Notes under the pieces: generated by a model
Told to the model about the DNA's origin: nothing
Seen by the model: the letters and a program-made list of their open reading frames with translations, nothing else
Database searches by the model: none
In this document: in pieces, positions 1 to 8,805 of the stretch
Layout of the letters: every line of letters starts with the position of its first letter
Position numbering within the stretch: position 1 is the stretch's first letter
Program-made: the position numbers and the translations under genes
Origin: Tumebacillus algifaecis
Lineage (GTDB): Bacteria; Bacillota; Bacilli; Tumebacillales; Tumebacillaceae
Reading direction: 5' to 3'
Length of the DNA: 64,000 nt
Assembly (NCBI RefSeq): GCF_002243515.1
Contig: NZ_CP022657.1
Location: 4,155,001 to 4,219,000 of the forward strand

Positions 1-525
<525 letters not shown>

Positions 526-572
526 AGTTGAAAAAGTTTGTATCTTGACTCGCATCAGATCTCTGTAACACT

Positions 573-593
573 CGTTTAGTTTTCAAGGATCAA
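573..593 (-). promoter_or_regulatory. rrn leader boxA-like antitermination element
   Basis: On the minus strand this reads TTGATCCTTGAAAACTAAAC, about 50 nt before the 16S start. It resembles the Bacillus rrn boxA motif (TGnTCTTTGAAAACT), the NusB/NusE binding site for rRNA antitermination. The call rests on similarity and position. Confidence 0.7.
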
Positions 594-678
594 CAGGTTG
601 TTCATCTCCCAACATCGCGACAGAAAATCGCGCTCTTCGTTGGGCGATCACCGCGTGTCTCTCGCGGCGACAAGAGAT

Positions 679-708
679 AATTTATCACAGCCGACTTCGT
701 AGTGTCAA
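679..708 (-). promoter_or_regulatory. rrn promoter, proximal
   Basis: On the minus strand a perfect -35 TTGACA (703-708) is followed after 17 to 18 bp by ATAAAT/TAAATT (679-685), about 155 nt upstream of mature 16S. Downstream of the -10 lies the block TCTTGTCGCCGCGAG (661-675), which recurs at 747-761 behind a second, weaker promoter-like pair (TTGTGA 789-794 and GATAAG 767-772). The arrangement suggests tandem rrn promoters that arose by duplication. Confidence 0.7.
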
Positions 709-964
709 CCGCTAATTTTCTCTTATCTGCTCACCGCTCAATATCGCTCGCGGCGACAAGAAACATCTTATCATCTCCAACCCACTCCTCACAATGCGCC
801 GCCTCAAACAAAACCTAACAAATCCAAGCCCATTCTCCCGTCCTCACGCCATTCCTTCTGCCAAACTCAGCTTCTTTCTCCTTTTCGCACGTCTATCTCT
901 ACCTCCCCTTGTGCAAACTGTAACCCATACCGCACAATTTTCAGCAGAAAAGGAGTTACTTACG

Positions 965-1405
965 ATGTACTTGCACAGGACTACGCTCACCATCACAGCA
1001 ACAATCCTCGCCTCTGCCCTGCTCATCGGTTGCGGCACGAAAGAAAAGATCACGCCCGGGCAGCAACAGCCGATCGACGAGCCGACTGCCGCCGCCATCG
1101 GCTCTCAAGCACCTGCCAAGCCGACTCTCAATATGAAAGTCGCCGTCTCCGGCAACCAAGCGACGATCACCTTCCTAACAACCAACATCAAACTTGCACC
1201 CGAACACTACAGCGGCCTACACATCCCCGGCGAAGGTCATATCCACCTGTTTGTCGATGGAAGCGTCACGCGGATCGGTGTCAAAGAAAACACCTATCGC
1301 TTACAAAACCTCACCAAAGGCAAGCACACCCTCGAAGCGACGCTGCATACGAACAACCACCAACCCTATAACGTCAAAGACACCACCGAATTTGTGGTCG
1401 ATTAA
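965..1405 (+). CDS. Exported lipoprotein of unknown function
   Basis: This encodes a 146-residue protein with a type II signal peptide: a basic start, a hydrophobic stretch and lipobox LLIGC with the acylated cysteine near residue 20. A short, polar Pro/Gln-rich linker follows, then an all-beta-looking domain with several His residues (HIPGEGHIHLFVDG near residues 83-97), which could bind metal. The ATG at 965 was chosen over the upstream in-frame ATG at 794 because AAGGAG sits eight bases before it and the signal peptide begins there. It stands alone and ends in a terminator shared with the converging transporter gene. The domain is reminiscent of small secreted beta-sandwich proteins, but I do not recognise the family. 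Confidence 0.85.
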   Translation: MYLHRTTLTITATILASALLIGCGTKEKITPGQQQPIDEPTAAAIGSQAPAKPTLNMKVAVSGNQATITFLTTNIKLAPEHYSGLHIPGEGHIHLFVDGSVTRIGVKENTYRLQNLTKGKHTLEATLHTNNHQPYNVKDTTEFVVD

Positions 1406-1412
1406 ACGAAAA

Positions 1413-1449
1413 GAACCCTGCCCGCCTCTCGCGAACAGGGTTCCTCTTT
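1413..1449. terminator. Bidirectional terminator
   Basis: Inverted repeat GAACCCTG/CAGGGTTC (1413-1420 and 1436-1443) is followed by CTCTTTTC on the plus strand and by a T-rich run on the minus strand. It separates the converging lipoprotein and EamA genes. Confidence 0.75.
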
Positions 1450-1479
1450 TCAAATGCTACTTACCTAATACTTACTACA

Positions 1480-2379
1480 CTACGCCTTCGCCGCATCTTT
1501 GTTCCGCGCCCGCATGCGCAGCTCAGACACGACGATGCCAAGCAAGATCATCACGATGCCAACCCATTGCACACCGACCACATGTTCGCGCAACAGGAAA
1601 AATGCGGCCACGACGGCCACCGGCAGCTCGATCGAGCCGAGCACCCCAGCGAGCGAACCGCCGACTTTGGGAATCCCGATGTTAAAGAACACCGGCGGAA
1701 TGACTTGACCCAGCGCCCCGATGATCAGCGCCCAGACCCACAAGCCGTCCCACAGCGTCCCATTCCATAAGAACGTCGGTGGGAACACGAAGAACACCGC
1801 CACCGTCGCTGCCACCGAGATGATCGCGCTGTTCACCCACGGAGATGTCCCGGGACGCACATAGCTTGTAAAATACAAGAACATGCTGTACGTCACCGAC
1901 GACAACAACCCGAGCAAAATACCGGACATCGACACCCCGCTCCACTCCGTATGCCACAGATCGACGGCGAATACCGTTCCGGCCAAAATCAGCACGATCG
2001 CCGCCCATTTCGCTCTGTTCGGCTTTTTCCGCGTCATCACAAAATCGATCAGCATCACAATCCAAGCAAACTGGAACAAAAGCACGATCGCAAGCGACGC
2101 TGGCAGATCGGACAATGACAAGTAATAAAACACGCTGGTACAGCTCGACAAAAGCCCGAGAAAACCAAACAAGAGCACATCTCGTAGCTTCAACTGCTTA
2201 ACATGTCGAAACTGAAACGCTGCGATCACAAGCAACAACGAAGCCGCCATAAAATACTGGGAAGAAGTCACATCTCCCGGCGTATATCCGGCTTCATACG
2301 CTTTCTTAACCACTGGCGAGATCAAGCCATAGCTCGCCCCGCCGATGAGCACAAACAAAATCGCCCACATACGACTCAT
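1480..2379 (-). CDS. EamA/DMT-family transporter
   Basis: This 299-residue integral membrane protein has about ten hydrophobic segments in two halves of roughly 140 residues, the duplicated EamA layout of the drug/metabolite transporter superfamily. The first helix runs from residue 5 (MWAILFVLIGGASYGLI), and the second repeat begins near residue 150 (GILLGLLSSVTYSMFLYF). The short basic tail RMRARNKDAAKA is probably cytoplasmic. Family members export amino acids, nucleobases or other small metabolites across the cytoplasmic membrane; the substrate cannot be read from sequence. It is monocistronic and ends at the shared terminator at 1413-1449. Confidence 0.9.
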   Translation of the reverse strand: MSRMWAILFVLIGGASYGLISPVVKKAYEAGYTPGDVTSSQYFMAASLLLVIAAFQFRHVKQLKLRDVLLFGFLGLLSSCTSVFYYLSLSDLPASLAIVLLFQFAWIVMLIDFVMTRKKPNRAKWAAIVLILAGTVFAVDLWHTEWSGVSMSGILLGLLSSVTYSMFLYFTSYVRPGTSPWVNSAIISVAATVAVFFVFPPTFLWNGTLWDGLWVWALIIGALGQVIPPVFFNIGIPKVGGSLAGVLGSIELPVAVVAAFFLLREHVVGVQWVGIVMILLGIVVSELRMRARNKDAAKA

Positions 2380-2550
2380 CCTACATCCTCCACCTTCTAC
2401 CCTCTCTCATTACTTCATAGACTATCGATCATACACCAAGCGGTTAACGTATGCACGACTTCACAGTATCATGATAAAATACCACAGAAAGACAAACAAA
2501 GACAACAACTGTTCTTAGGATGAAACATTTCCGCCTTCCACATCCCAGAC

Positions 2551-2587
2551 AAAAAAATACCCAGTCTCCCTGATAAGGAAACCGGGT
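2551..2587 (-). terminator. Terminator of the pgi/AlbA_2 operon
   Basis: On the minus strand an 11-bp stem (2577-2587 with 2559-2569, two G-U pairs, 7-nt loop) is followed by TATTTTTTT. It lies six bases beyond the stop of the AlbA_2-domain gene and is a clear intrinsic terminator. Confidence 0.9.
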
Positions 2588-2592
2588 TCTGC

Positions 2593-3507
2593 TCACAATA
2601 AGCCTAACGTCGCAGCCGTCCGTGGTCCGATGCGACGTTTGATGTACAACTCTGCGACCACATACGGGTCGTCTACCCACACTGACTGATTGTTCTGCTT
2701 CACCGCCACCCTCCGCCGTTGTTGCCCACCACCTATCGTCTCCAGCACCGAATACATCGTCGTGCCAACAGGAACGTACAAATGTACAATTTTCCGCCCG
2801 CTCACGGTGAGGATTCGCACTTCTGGAAAAGGGGATAACAACGGATAGATTCGCGCGTGCAAAAGCGAAGAGACGGCGAGCAGGTAACGATCTTCACTTC
2901 CGTAGCGAGAGATTTCATGGTTGATCCCGACCATTCTTTTGTCATCGCTGATCCCTAAAAACAGGTTGCCGTTGTTCGAGTTGGCGAAAGCGACGACCGA
3001 CTTGAGAATCTTCTCCTTCGAGTTCTGAAAATCGAGCTTAAACTCGATCTCCTGATTCTCCTCTCGTGCAATGGCGCGGAACACGTTGTCTTCCCGTCCG
3101 AGGTACAGATAGCGCGAGATCGCCCGCAGTCGATAGGTGTACGACTCAAACACGTCCTGATCGAGCACGATGTCTTCCAGTCGATAGCGCACTTCCTGCC
3201 ACAACTGATCGATGCTATCGTGAAAACAGATGTCAAACTGCACCTTGCGCCCGAGCGCATAGATGTCAAACCCCACCCCGCAACTGACTTCACTCGGCTG
3301 GTACTGGTCAGCACCTTCCACGGCGAACACGCCCGCTTGCACCATTGCATCAAAATAAAGGCGCGGCACGACCACTTTTTTGCGAATCCGCTCCTTGAAC
3401 ACTGCCAGCCCCTCGCGCTCGACCTCATGAAACAGACGCACCCGCACCGTATCCCGCTCCACCTGTTGTAGCACAGCGATAAACTGACAGCTGATCAGCC
3501 TGTTCAT
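2593..3507 (-). CDS. AlbA_2 (Schlafen-type) domain protein
   Basis: This encodes 304 residues. The C-terminal half (about 150-290) matches the AlbA_2 / divergent AAA_4 fold: the entry motif ENQEIEFKLDF, then AFANSNNGNLFLGISDD and a VHLYVPVG strand. Members bind nucleic acid or nucleotide and are often annotated as putative transcriptional regulators. The N-terminal ~145 residues form a separate mixed alpha/beta region that I do not recognise. The ATG overlaps the TGA of pgi (ATGA, 3504-3507), so translation is coupled to glucose-6-phosphate isomerase. The functional link to glycolysis is unknown. The domain call is fairly firm and the role is open. Confidence 0.8.
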   Translation of the reverse strand: MNRLISCQFIAVLQQVERDTVRVRLFHEVEREGLAVFKERIRKKVVVPRLYFDAMVQAGVFAVEGADQYQPSEVSCGVGFDIYALGRKVQFDICFHDSIDQLWQEVRYRLEDIVLDQDVFESYTYRLRAISRYLYLGREDNVFRAIAREENQEIEFKLDFQNSKEKILKSVVAFANSNNGNLFLGISDDKRMVGINHEISRYGSEDRYLLAVSSLLHARIYPLLSPFPEVRILTVSGRKIVHLYVPVGTTMYSVLETIGGGQQRRRVAVKQNNQSVWVDDPYVVAELYIKRRIGPRTAATLGLL

Positions 3508-4820
3508 TCGCTCCGTCCCGGTTTTCCAAGCAGTTTGAACATGTTTTGCTTATACGCTTCCACACCTGGCTGGTCGAACGGGTTTACCCCGAGCAGGTAT
3601 CCACTGAGCGCGCAAGCTTTTTCAAAAAAATAGAACAGGTGACCGACGTGACGTTCATCCAACTTGCCGATCTGCAAAAGCAAATTGGGAACTGCTCCAC
3701 TCTCATGCGCCTCGATCGTACCCAGCCACGCCTTTTCATTGACAAATGTGAGACCCTTGCCTGCCAGATAGTTCAGACCGTCCAAATCACCGTCCACCGC
3801 AGGCACCAACACTTCACAACCTGTATCTTCCACCCAAAGCACCGTCTCGAACAAATGGCGCGGCCCTTCCTGCACATATTGCCCCAGCGAATGCAAGTCG
3901 GTCGAAAATTGCACGGAAGCGGGAAAGATCCCCTTCCCATTCTTGCCTTCACTTTCCCCAAACAACTGCTTCCACCACTCCGCAAAGCCTGCGAAGGCCG
4001 GTTCATACGCCGCCAGCAGTTCGATCACCCGTCCTTGGCGATACAACTCATTGCGCCAGACCGCATATTGATAGCAGTGATTTTGTGTTACATCAGGTGT
4101 GGCGTAGCGCACGCTGGCATCCTGAGCCCCGCGCAACAACTCGCGAATATCCAATCCAGCCACACACATCGGCAACAGACCGACCGCCGTCAACACCGAA
4201 TAGCGCCCTCCCACATGCGCAGGGATGACCAGCGTACGATACCCCTCCACTTCCGCAAATCTTAGCAATGCCCCCTTGAACTGATCGGTGGTCGCGACGA
4301 TGCGCATAGCCGCTTCCTTGGCACCGTAACGTTTGATCAACCAGTCGCGCACGATGCGAAACGCCAGCGCAGGCTCAATCGTCGTTCCCGACTTGGAGAT
4401 CACATTGACTGCAACCTCTTGATCGTCAAGATTCGACAAAATTTGCACTATATAGGAAGCGGAAAGATTATGCCCAAGAAAATAGACGTGGGGAGCGTTC
4501 GTTTTTCTTTTACGAAACGGCTTAAAATGCGAAGGGGTCAGCAGTTCAATTCCAGCGCGGGCGCCCGAGTAGGAACCGCCGATCCCGATGACCAGCAGCA
4601 CATCTGCCTGTTGTCGAATCCTGTCGGCTGTCTGCTCGATCTGCGCCACTTCCTCGCTGTCCGGTGACAGCGGCTCCAGCCAACCGAGGAAATCTTGGCC
4701 CTGCCCCGTGCCGCGATGGAGCCCGTCATGTGCTCGCTGCACATCCCCCTGCCACTTTCCAGCCAGACTCCCCGCAAAAAAACGCCCAGCTGCCGGAAAA
4801 TCGAAATGAATCTTCGACAT
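3504..4820 (-). CDS. pgi: Glucose-6-phosphate isomerase
   Basis: This 438-residue protein interconverts glucose 6-phosphate and fructose 6-phosphate in the cytoplasm, at the head of glycolysis. Diagnostic sequence includes LLVIGIGGSYSGARAGIELL near residue 75, the phosphate-binding VISKSGTTIEPALAFR near 140, the signature region DLHSLGQYVQEG near 300 and a C-terminal GVEAYKQNMFKLLGKP carrying the conserved lysine. Its length matches the short bacterial form (about 450). The start at 4820 (MSKIHFDF) follows AAAGGGGG by seven bases; a longer reading frame to 4889 lacks a site. It is the first gene of a two-gene operon with the AlbA_2-domain gene. Confidence 0.96.
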   Translation of the reverse strand: MSKIHFDFPAAGRFFAGSLAGKWQGDVQRAHDGLHRGTGQGQDFLGWLEPLSPDSEEVAQIEQTADRIRQQADVLLVIGIGGSYSGARAGIELLTPSHFKPFRKRKTNAPHVYFLGHNLSASYIVQILSNLDDQEVAVNVISKSGTTIEPALAFRIVRDWLIKRYGAKEAAMRIVATTDQFKGALLRFAEVEGYRTLVIPAHVGGRYSVLTAVGLLPMCVAGLDIRELLRGAQDASVRYATPDVTQNHCYQYAVWRNELYRQGRVIELLAAYEPAFAGFAEWWKQLFGESEGKNGKGIFPASVQFSTDLHSLGQYVQEGPRHLFETVLWVEDTGCEVLVPAVDGDLDGLNYLAGKGLTFVNEKAWLGTIEAHESGAVPNLLLQIGKLDERHVGHLFYFFEKACALSGYLLGVNPFDQPGVEAYKQNMFKLLGKPGRSE

Positions 4821-4994
4821 CGTTTGGCCCCCTTTCCTCTCCCTTCGTTTTATCAATATGAATGGCTCAGCCCGCTCATACGTCCACAATATTTCAAAGG
4901 ATTAACCGAACCGAGCTCTTTGTTGTTAATTTTCATTAACCTAACCACTTAGGAATTTTGATCTTTACGAAAAGAGTGTTATTAATATTTTTCG

Positions 4995-5023
4995 TTGACA
5001 AAATCTCTCATCACAATCAAAAT
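4995..5023 (+). promoter_or_regulatory. Promoter of the first coiled-coil protein gene
   Basis: A perfect -35 TTGACA (4995-5000) and a weak -10 CAAAAT (5018-5023) are 17 bp apart, about 45 nt before the start at 5070. The surroundings (4890-5050) are AT-rich and also serve as the divergent upstream region of pgi. Confidence 0.5.
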
Positions 5024-5069
5024 AGCAAACAGGGGAAGTAAGGATCTATTTGTGGGAGGGGTAAACAAA

Positions 5070-6488
5070 ATGAGAACAAAGAAAAGCTGGCTGCTCGGGG
5101 CGATTGGGATCGGCCTGGTAGCTTCTACGCTGGTGTTGTCCGATGGACTAGCTGCCAGCAATAACGGCAATGGCAACGGAAATGGGAATGCATATGGCCA
5201 AGGCAATGGGAATGCGTATGGCCAGAACAAGAATGATGATCAAGAATTGTTGCAGGAGTTGGAGCGCTTACGTGCTTCTTGGGACGCGCAGACGGCTGCC
5301 GTCAACTCTCTGCAAAACAGAGTCAACGCACAGGATCAATTGATCGCACAGCTGCGAACTGAACAAACACAACAAAATCTTGTCATCCAGTCTTTACAAA
5401 CAACATCTGCTGATCAGTTGAACAAGGTCCAATCTCTGGAAACCAAGTCGGTGGAGCAGGCGACCGCCTACACCACCCTGCAGACGAAATCTGCAGCACA
5501 AGACCAGTTGATTCAAACTTTGCATACGAAATCGATCAATCAAGAGCAAACGATCGTCGGATTTCAAACCCAACTTCAACACGCGACCGGATTGGTCGAG
5601 GATTATGCGGTTCAGTTGCCGCTCTGGCAGAGCAAGGCGGAAGCGCTACAGGCGAAAAACGTGGAGCAGGACGATTTGATCAATGAACTGTATGGTCGCA
5701 TCGCCAACTTGAATACACAAGATCATACGGCTGAACTGGCCAACCTGAACGGACAAATTTCCACGCAAGCGGGTGTGATCGAAGCTCTGAAAGCGAAACT
5801 TGCCGCGCTGGAGGAAAAGCTTGTCAACCTCACGCCGAACACGCAGTTGCCGACTCAACCCGATCCGGGCACTACACCGACTCAACCTGATCCGGGCACT
5901 ACACCGACTCAACCTGATCCGGGCACTACACCGACTCAACCTGATCCGGGCACTACACCGACTCAACCTGATCCGGGCACTACACCGACTCAACCTGATC
6001 CGGGCACTACACCGACTCAACCTGATCCGGGTACCACACCGACTCAACCTGATCCGGGCACCACACCGACTCAACCTGATCCGGGCGTGATTCCGACGCA
6101 ACCGACCGAAAAGGGGATTTATGAAGAAGGTTCCGCACTGATCTCCTACACAGGTACTTGGAGCGATTTCAGCACTCCGCTCACCAGCGGTGGTGGCGTT
6201 AAGTACAGCGACGCCAAAGGAGCTTCCTTTAAAATTGACTTCACTGGCACCGCCCTGAAAGTCGTCGGCTACAAATCCCGTTACATGGGGATCGCAGACA
6301 TCTACTTAGACGGTTCCAAAGTTGGTACGATCGATTATTTCTCTGCGCAAACTCTCTATAAGCAGGTCCTGTTCAGCGCAACCGATCTGGAATTCGGTAA
6401 ACATACCATAGAGATCGTAGCAACAGGTAAAAAGAACGATGCTTCGCTCAACTCGAACATCAACATCGACATGATTGTCATCGAGTAA
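5070..6488 (+). CDS. Exported coiled-coil protein with Pro-Thr repeat stalk
   Basis: This 472-residue protein has a Sec signal peptide (RTKKSWLLGAIGIGLVAST, probable cleavage after LAA near residue 29), then a Gly/Asn-rich low-complexity patch (about 30-55). A long Gln-rich coiled coil follows (about 60-255), then nine exact or near-exact PTQPDPGTT repeats (about 261-341), and a C-terminal beta-rich domain (about 350-472, core FTGTALKVVGYKSRYMG). The C-terminal domain is shared with the next gene and resembles galactose-binding-like domains at the ends of Firmicute secreted proteins; that is an inference. No sortase motif or S-layer homology domain is visible. The start follows GGGAGGGG. Position beside a polysaccharide operon suggests a cell-surface or matrix role. 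Confidence 0.85.
   Translation: MRTKKSWLLGAIGIGLVASTLVLSDGLAASNNGNGNGNGNAYGQGNGNAYGQNKNDDQELLQELERLRASWDAQTAAVNSLQNRVNAQDQLIAQLRTEQTQQNLVIQSLQTTSADQLNKVQSLETKSVEQATAYTTLQTKSAAQDQLIQTLHTKSINQEQTIVGFQTQLQHATGLVEDYAVQLPLWQSKAEALQAKNVEQDDLINELYGRIANLNTQDHTAELANLNGQISTQAGVIEALKAKLAALEEKLVNLTPNTQLPTQPDPGTTPTQPDPGTTPTQPDPGTTPTQPDPGTTPTQPDPGTTPTQPDPGTTPTQPDPGTTPTQPDPGTTPTQPDPGVIPTQPTEKGIYEEGSALISYTGTWSDFSTPLTSGGGVKYSDAKGASFKIDFTGTALKVVGYKSRYMGIADIYLDGSKVGTIDYFSAQTLYKQVLFSATDLEFGKHTIEIVATGKKNDASLNSNINIDMIVIE
5850..6092 (+). repeat. Nine tandem 27-bp repeats (PTQPDPGTT)
   Basis: Units begin at 5850, 5877, 5904, 5931, 5958, 5985, 6012, 6039 and 6066, each encoding PTQPDPG plus TT (VI in the last). A degenerate tenth unit (PTQPTEK) begins at 6093. 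Copies differ at only a few third positions, such as CCC/CCT and GGC/GGT, so the array is recent or kept uniform by slippage. It forms the stalk between the coiled coil and the C-terminal domain. Confidence 0.97.
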
Positions 6489-6503
6489 CGAGCTATGCAG
6501 TAC

Positions 6504-6545
6504 AAAAGAACCACACGACGCCGCCTGTCGTGTGGTTCTTTTTTT
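6504..6545 (+). terminator. Terminator after the first coiled-coil protein gene
   Basis: A perfect 16-bp stem (6504-6519 with 6527-6542, core GAACCACACGAC) with loop GCCGCCT runs into a T tract. It separates the two paralogous genes, so the second has its own promoter. Confidence 0.95.
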
Positions 6546-6603
6546 CTATTGGCAGTTCTTCCGTCATTTCATGATTAATTTTGCTCAATTAAAATACTAC
6601 TTA

Positions 6604-6633
6604 TTGACTAGTTTTATAGAATCAAGGCATAAT
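6604..6633 (+). promoter_or_regulatory. Promoter of the second coiled-coil protein gene
   Basis: TTGACT (6604-6609) and CATAAT (6628-6633) are 18 bp apart in an AT-rich spacer, with about 50 nt of leader before the ATG at 6688. Confidence 0.55.
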
Positions 6634-6687
6634 AAAGTTGGGGATAGATACTTAATTTAACAAGTGTAGGGAGAAGGGGTATGTGAG

Positions 6688-8727
6688 ATGAAAGCTGCTA
6701 ATACGACGCTGATCATGGCGCCGCTCGCGCTAGCAACGGCCATTTTGGTATTTGCCTTCAGCGGTCCAGAGATTCCGCCGACGACATCTAGCCAAGCAGC
6801 CGGTAACCAGCCGACTACGTCGTCACAACAGAAGAATGCCACTGTCAACAATCAAGGGGTACCGGGGGATCTCTCGCGCTTGGAAGAGCAGGTTCAAAAA
6901 CTTGCTAAGCAGGTGACAACTCAGGAGAGTTTGATTCAAACTTTGCAGACAAAACTTTCCACACAGTCGCAAAGTTCAACCGGATTGGAAGGGCAACTCG
7001 CCAACCTTCAAGAGCAGACATCTGGACAACAGCAGCAGTTGGAGCGCCTACAAACCCAGTCATCATCCCACCAACAAGGGATCGCAGAATTAAAAAAAGT
7101 GACAGCATCGCACGGTCGGAACATCGAAGACCTGAACTCTACAACGAAGACCGATCGCAAAGAGATAAAAGAACTGCGGAACTTGACCGCCATTCAATCG
7201 TCAGAAATAGATGGTCTGCAATCTGTCGCCACAACGTACGAGCAGCAACTTGCAGGTCTTGAAATGGATTCTAAGCGCTACACCGCACAGTTCAAAGACA
7301 TGCGGACCGTTACGAGCGCGCTTCAAGAAGACTACAAGTCACTGCAACGAGCCACCACGGACAACACCAACCAGCTCGGCAACATCAGCAACTCGCTGTA
7401 TGCGCAAAGCATCAAGATCGCCGCGCTCAACAACAACCCAACTTCGATGACAACGCTGACCTCCCGTATCGCAAAGTTGGAGGAAGACACGGAAACGCAA
7501 GCGTCGAGCCTGAACAGCTTGCGCACGATGACGATCGGGCACAAAAACGAAATCGATGGATTGCTCGCACAAAACGCGAGCTATGGCAATCGCCTCACCG
7601 CTTTGGAGCAAGAGGATGGGCTGCTGAACTCCGCAATCACCGCTTTGAAAAATAAGGACCTGTCGCTCGACGGTGAGATCGCACGCCTGACCTCCGATCT
7701 CGCTTTGGAGACGACTGCGCGCACAGCGGCAGACACGGGGCTGGCAAGTGAGATCACAGGCGTGAGCAACGCCTTGAGCGCTGAAACCTCTGCCCGCGTG
7801 GCCCAAGACGATGCGCTTAGCGCAAGCCTGACAAGTCTGGGCACCTCGCTCGGCGAAGAGCTCACCGCGCTGAAAACTAAGCTCACCAATGACCTCGCAA
7901 GCCTAAGCAGCGCACTGCAAGGACAGATCGACACCCTGTTCACCGAGAACCAAACGCAAGACAGCGCCTTCACAGCATTCCAACAGGGACTGGCCACGCA
8001 GATTCAGACTCTGGTTGATCGACTCACCGGACATGATGCTGACATCAGCGAGCTGCGCACCACCTCGTCCGGGCTGACAGGCACCGTCCAAACCTTGCAG
8101 GACAGCTTGCAAACCCAAACGAACAGTCTGACCAACCTGACGACCACAGTCAACGGCATCAACACCAGCATGAACGCGGTAGACGGCCGGATCACCCAGT
8201 TGGAGAGCAAAGTCACCCAGATGGTGCAACCGGGCGGAGGGACCACCCCAGACCCAGGCACCGATCCAGGCGCAGGTCCGGGAGGAGGAACCCCACCCGC
8301 TCCGATTTACAAAGAGCTGGAAGAAACGGACCCCACCTTCACCTACAGTTCAGGCTGGGCCGATTTCTCGGGAGCGAACTTCTCCGGCGGAAAACTGATC
8401 TGGTCAACCGGCAGTTACAACCCGTCCTTTCCAAAGGACAATGTCACATTCAAATTTACGGGCACCTCGTTCAAACTGTTCGGCTACAAACACAAATATC
8501 AAGGTATCGCCTACGTGACGATCGATAACGGCGCACCTGTCGAAATCAATTTCTACAGCGCAACTACGCTCTACAAACAGGAGATTCTCAGCATCAGCAA
8601 TTTGGACAACAAGGAACATACGGTCAAGATCGAACGCGCTTACGTGAAGGGCGACGCGGCTGGCTTGGGAGACTATATCAACCTCGACAAAGTCATCCTC
8701 AACTTCGAGAACAAGCCCACACCGTAA
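6688..8727 (+). CDS. Exported long coiled-coil protein
   Basis: This 679-residue protein has an N-terminal hydrophobic segment (about 8-26, signal peptide or anchor) and a Ser/Thr/Gln linker. A very long coiled coil (about 55-510) follows, dominated by Gln, Thr, Leu and Ser heptads with recurrent LQTQ-type segments; its later part (about 330-420) has trimeric-fibre-like LxxETxAR motifs. Next come a Gly/Pro hinge near 515-540 and a C-terminal domain paralogous to the preceding protein (core FTGTSFKLFGYKHKYQG, then LYKQEILSISNLDNKEHTVKI). The start follows GGGAGAAGGGG. An upstream ATG at 6680 hits a stop at once. I read it as an elongated surface fibre tipped by a binding domain. Neither partner nor ligand can be named. 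Confidence 0.85.
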   Translation: MKAANTTLIMAPLALATAILVFAFSGPEIPPTTSSQAAGNQPTTSSQQKNATVNNQGVPGDLSRLEEQVQKLAKQVTTQESLIQTLQTKLSTQSQSSTGLEGQLANLQEQTSGQQQQLERLQTQSSSHQQGIAELKKVTASHGRNIEDLNSTTKTDRKEIKELRNLTAIQSSEIDGLQSVATTYEQQLAGLEMDSKRYTAQFKDMRTVTSALQEDYKSLQRATTDNTNQLGNISNSLYAQSIKIAALNNNPTSMTTLTSRIAKLEEDTETQASSLNSLRTMTIGHKNEIDGLLAQNASYGNRLTALEQEDGLLNSAITALKNKDLSLDGEIARLTSDLALETTARTAADTGLASEITGVSNALSAETSARVAQDDALSASLTSLGTSLGEELTALKTKLTNDLASLSSALQGQIDTLFTENQTQDSAFTAFQQGLATQIQTLVDRLTGHDADISELRTTSSGLTGTVQTLQDSLQTQTNSLTNLTTTVNGINTSMNAVDGRITQLESKVTQMVQPGGGTTPDPGTDPGAGPGGGTPPAPIYKELEETDPTFTYSSGWADFSGANFSGGKLIWSTGSYNPSFPKDNVTFKFTGTSFKLFGYKHKYQGIAYVTIDNGAPVEINFYSATTLYKQEILSISNLDNKEHTVKIERAYVKGDAAGLGDYINLDKVILNFENKPTP

Positions 8728-8734
8728 CCACAAA

Positions 8735-8767
8735 AAAACCGCTGACTCAGACAGAGTCAGCGGTTTT
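8735..8767. terminator. Bidirectional terminator
   Basis: A perfect 14-bp stem AAAACCGCTGACTC/GAGTCAGCGGTTTT (8735-8748, 8754-8767) with a 5-nt loop is flanked by A7 on one side and T-rich sequence on the other. It serves both the coiled-coil gene and the converging polysaccharide operon. Confidence 0.95.
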
Positions 8768-8805
8768 CTCTTCCTATTAAATAGGGTCAATCCCGATGGA
8801 TAGAA

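Noticed and set aside
5646-6101. Long minus-strand and alternate-frame ORFs across the 27-bp repeats
   Set aside because: They arise because a 27-bp unit has no stop in several frames; they have no ribosome site, and the plus-strand frame with signal peptide is clearly the real one.
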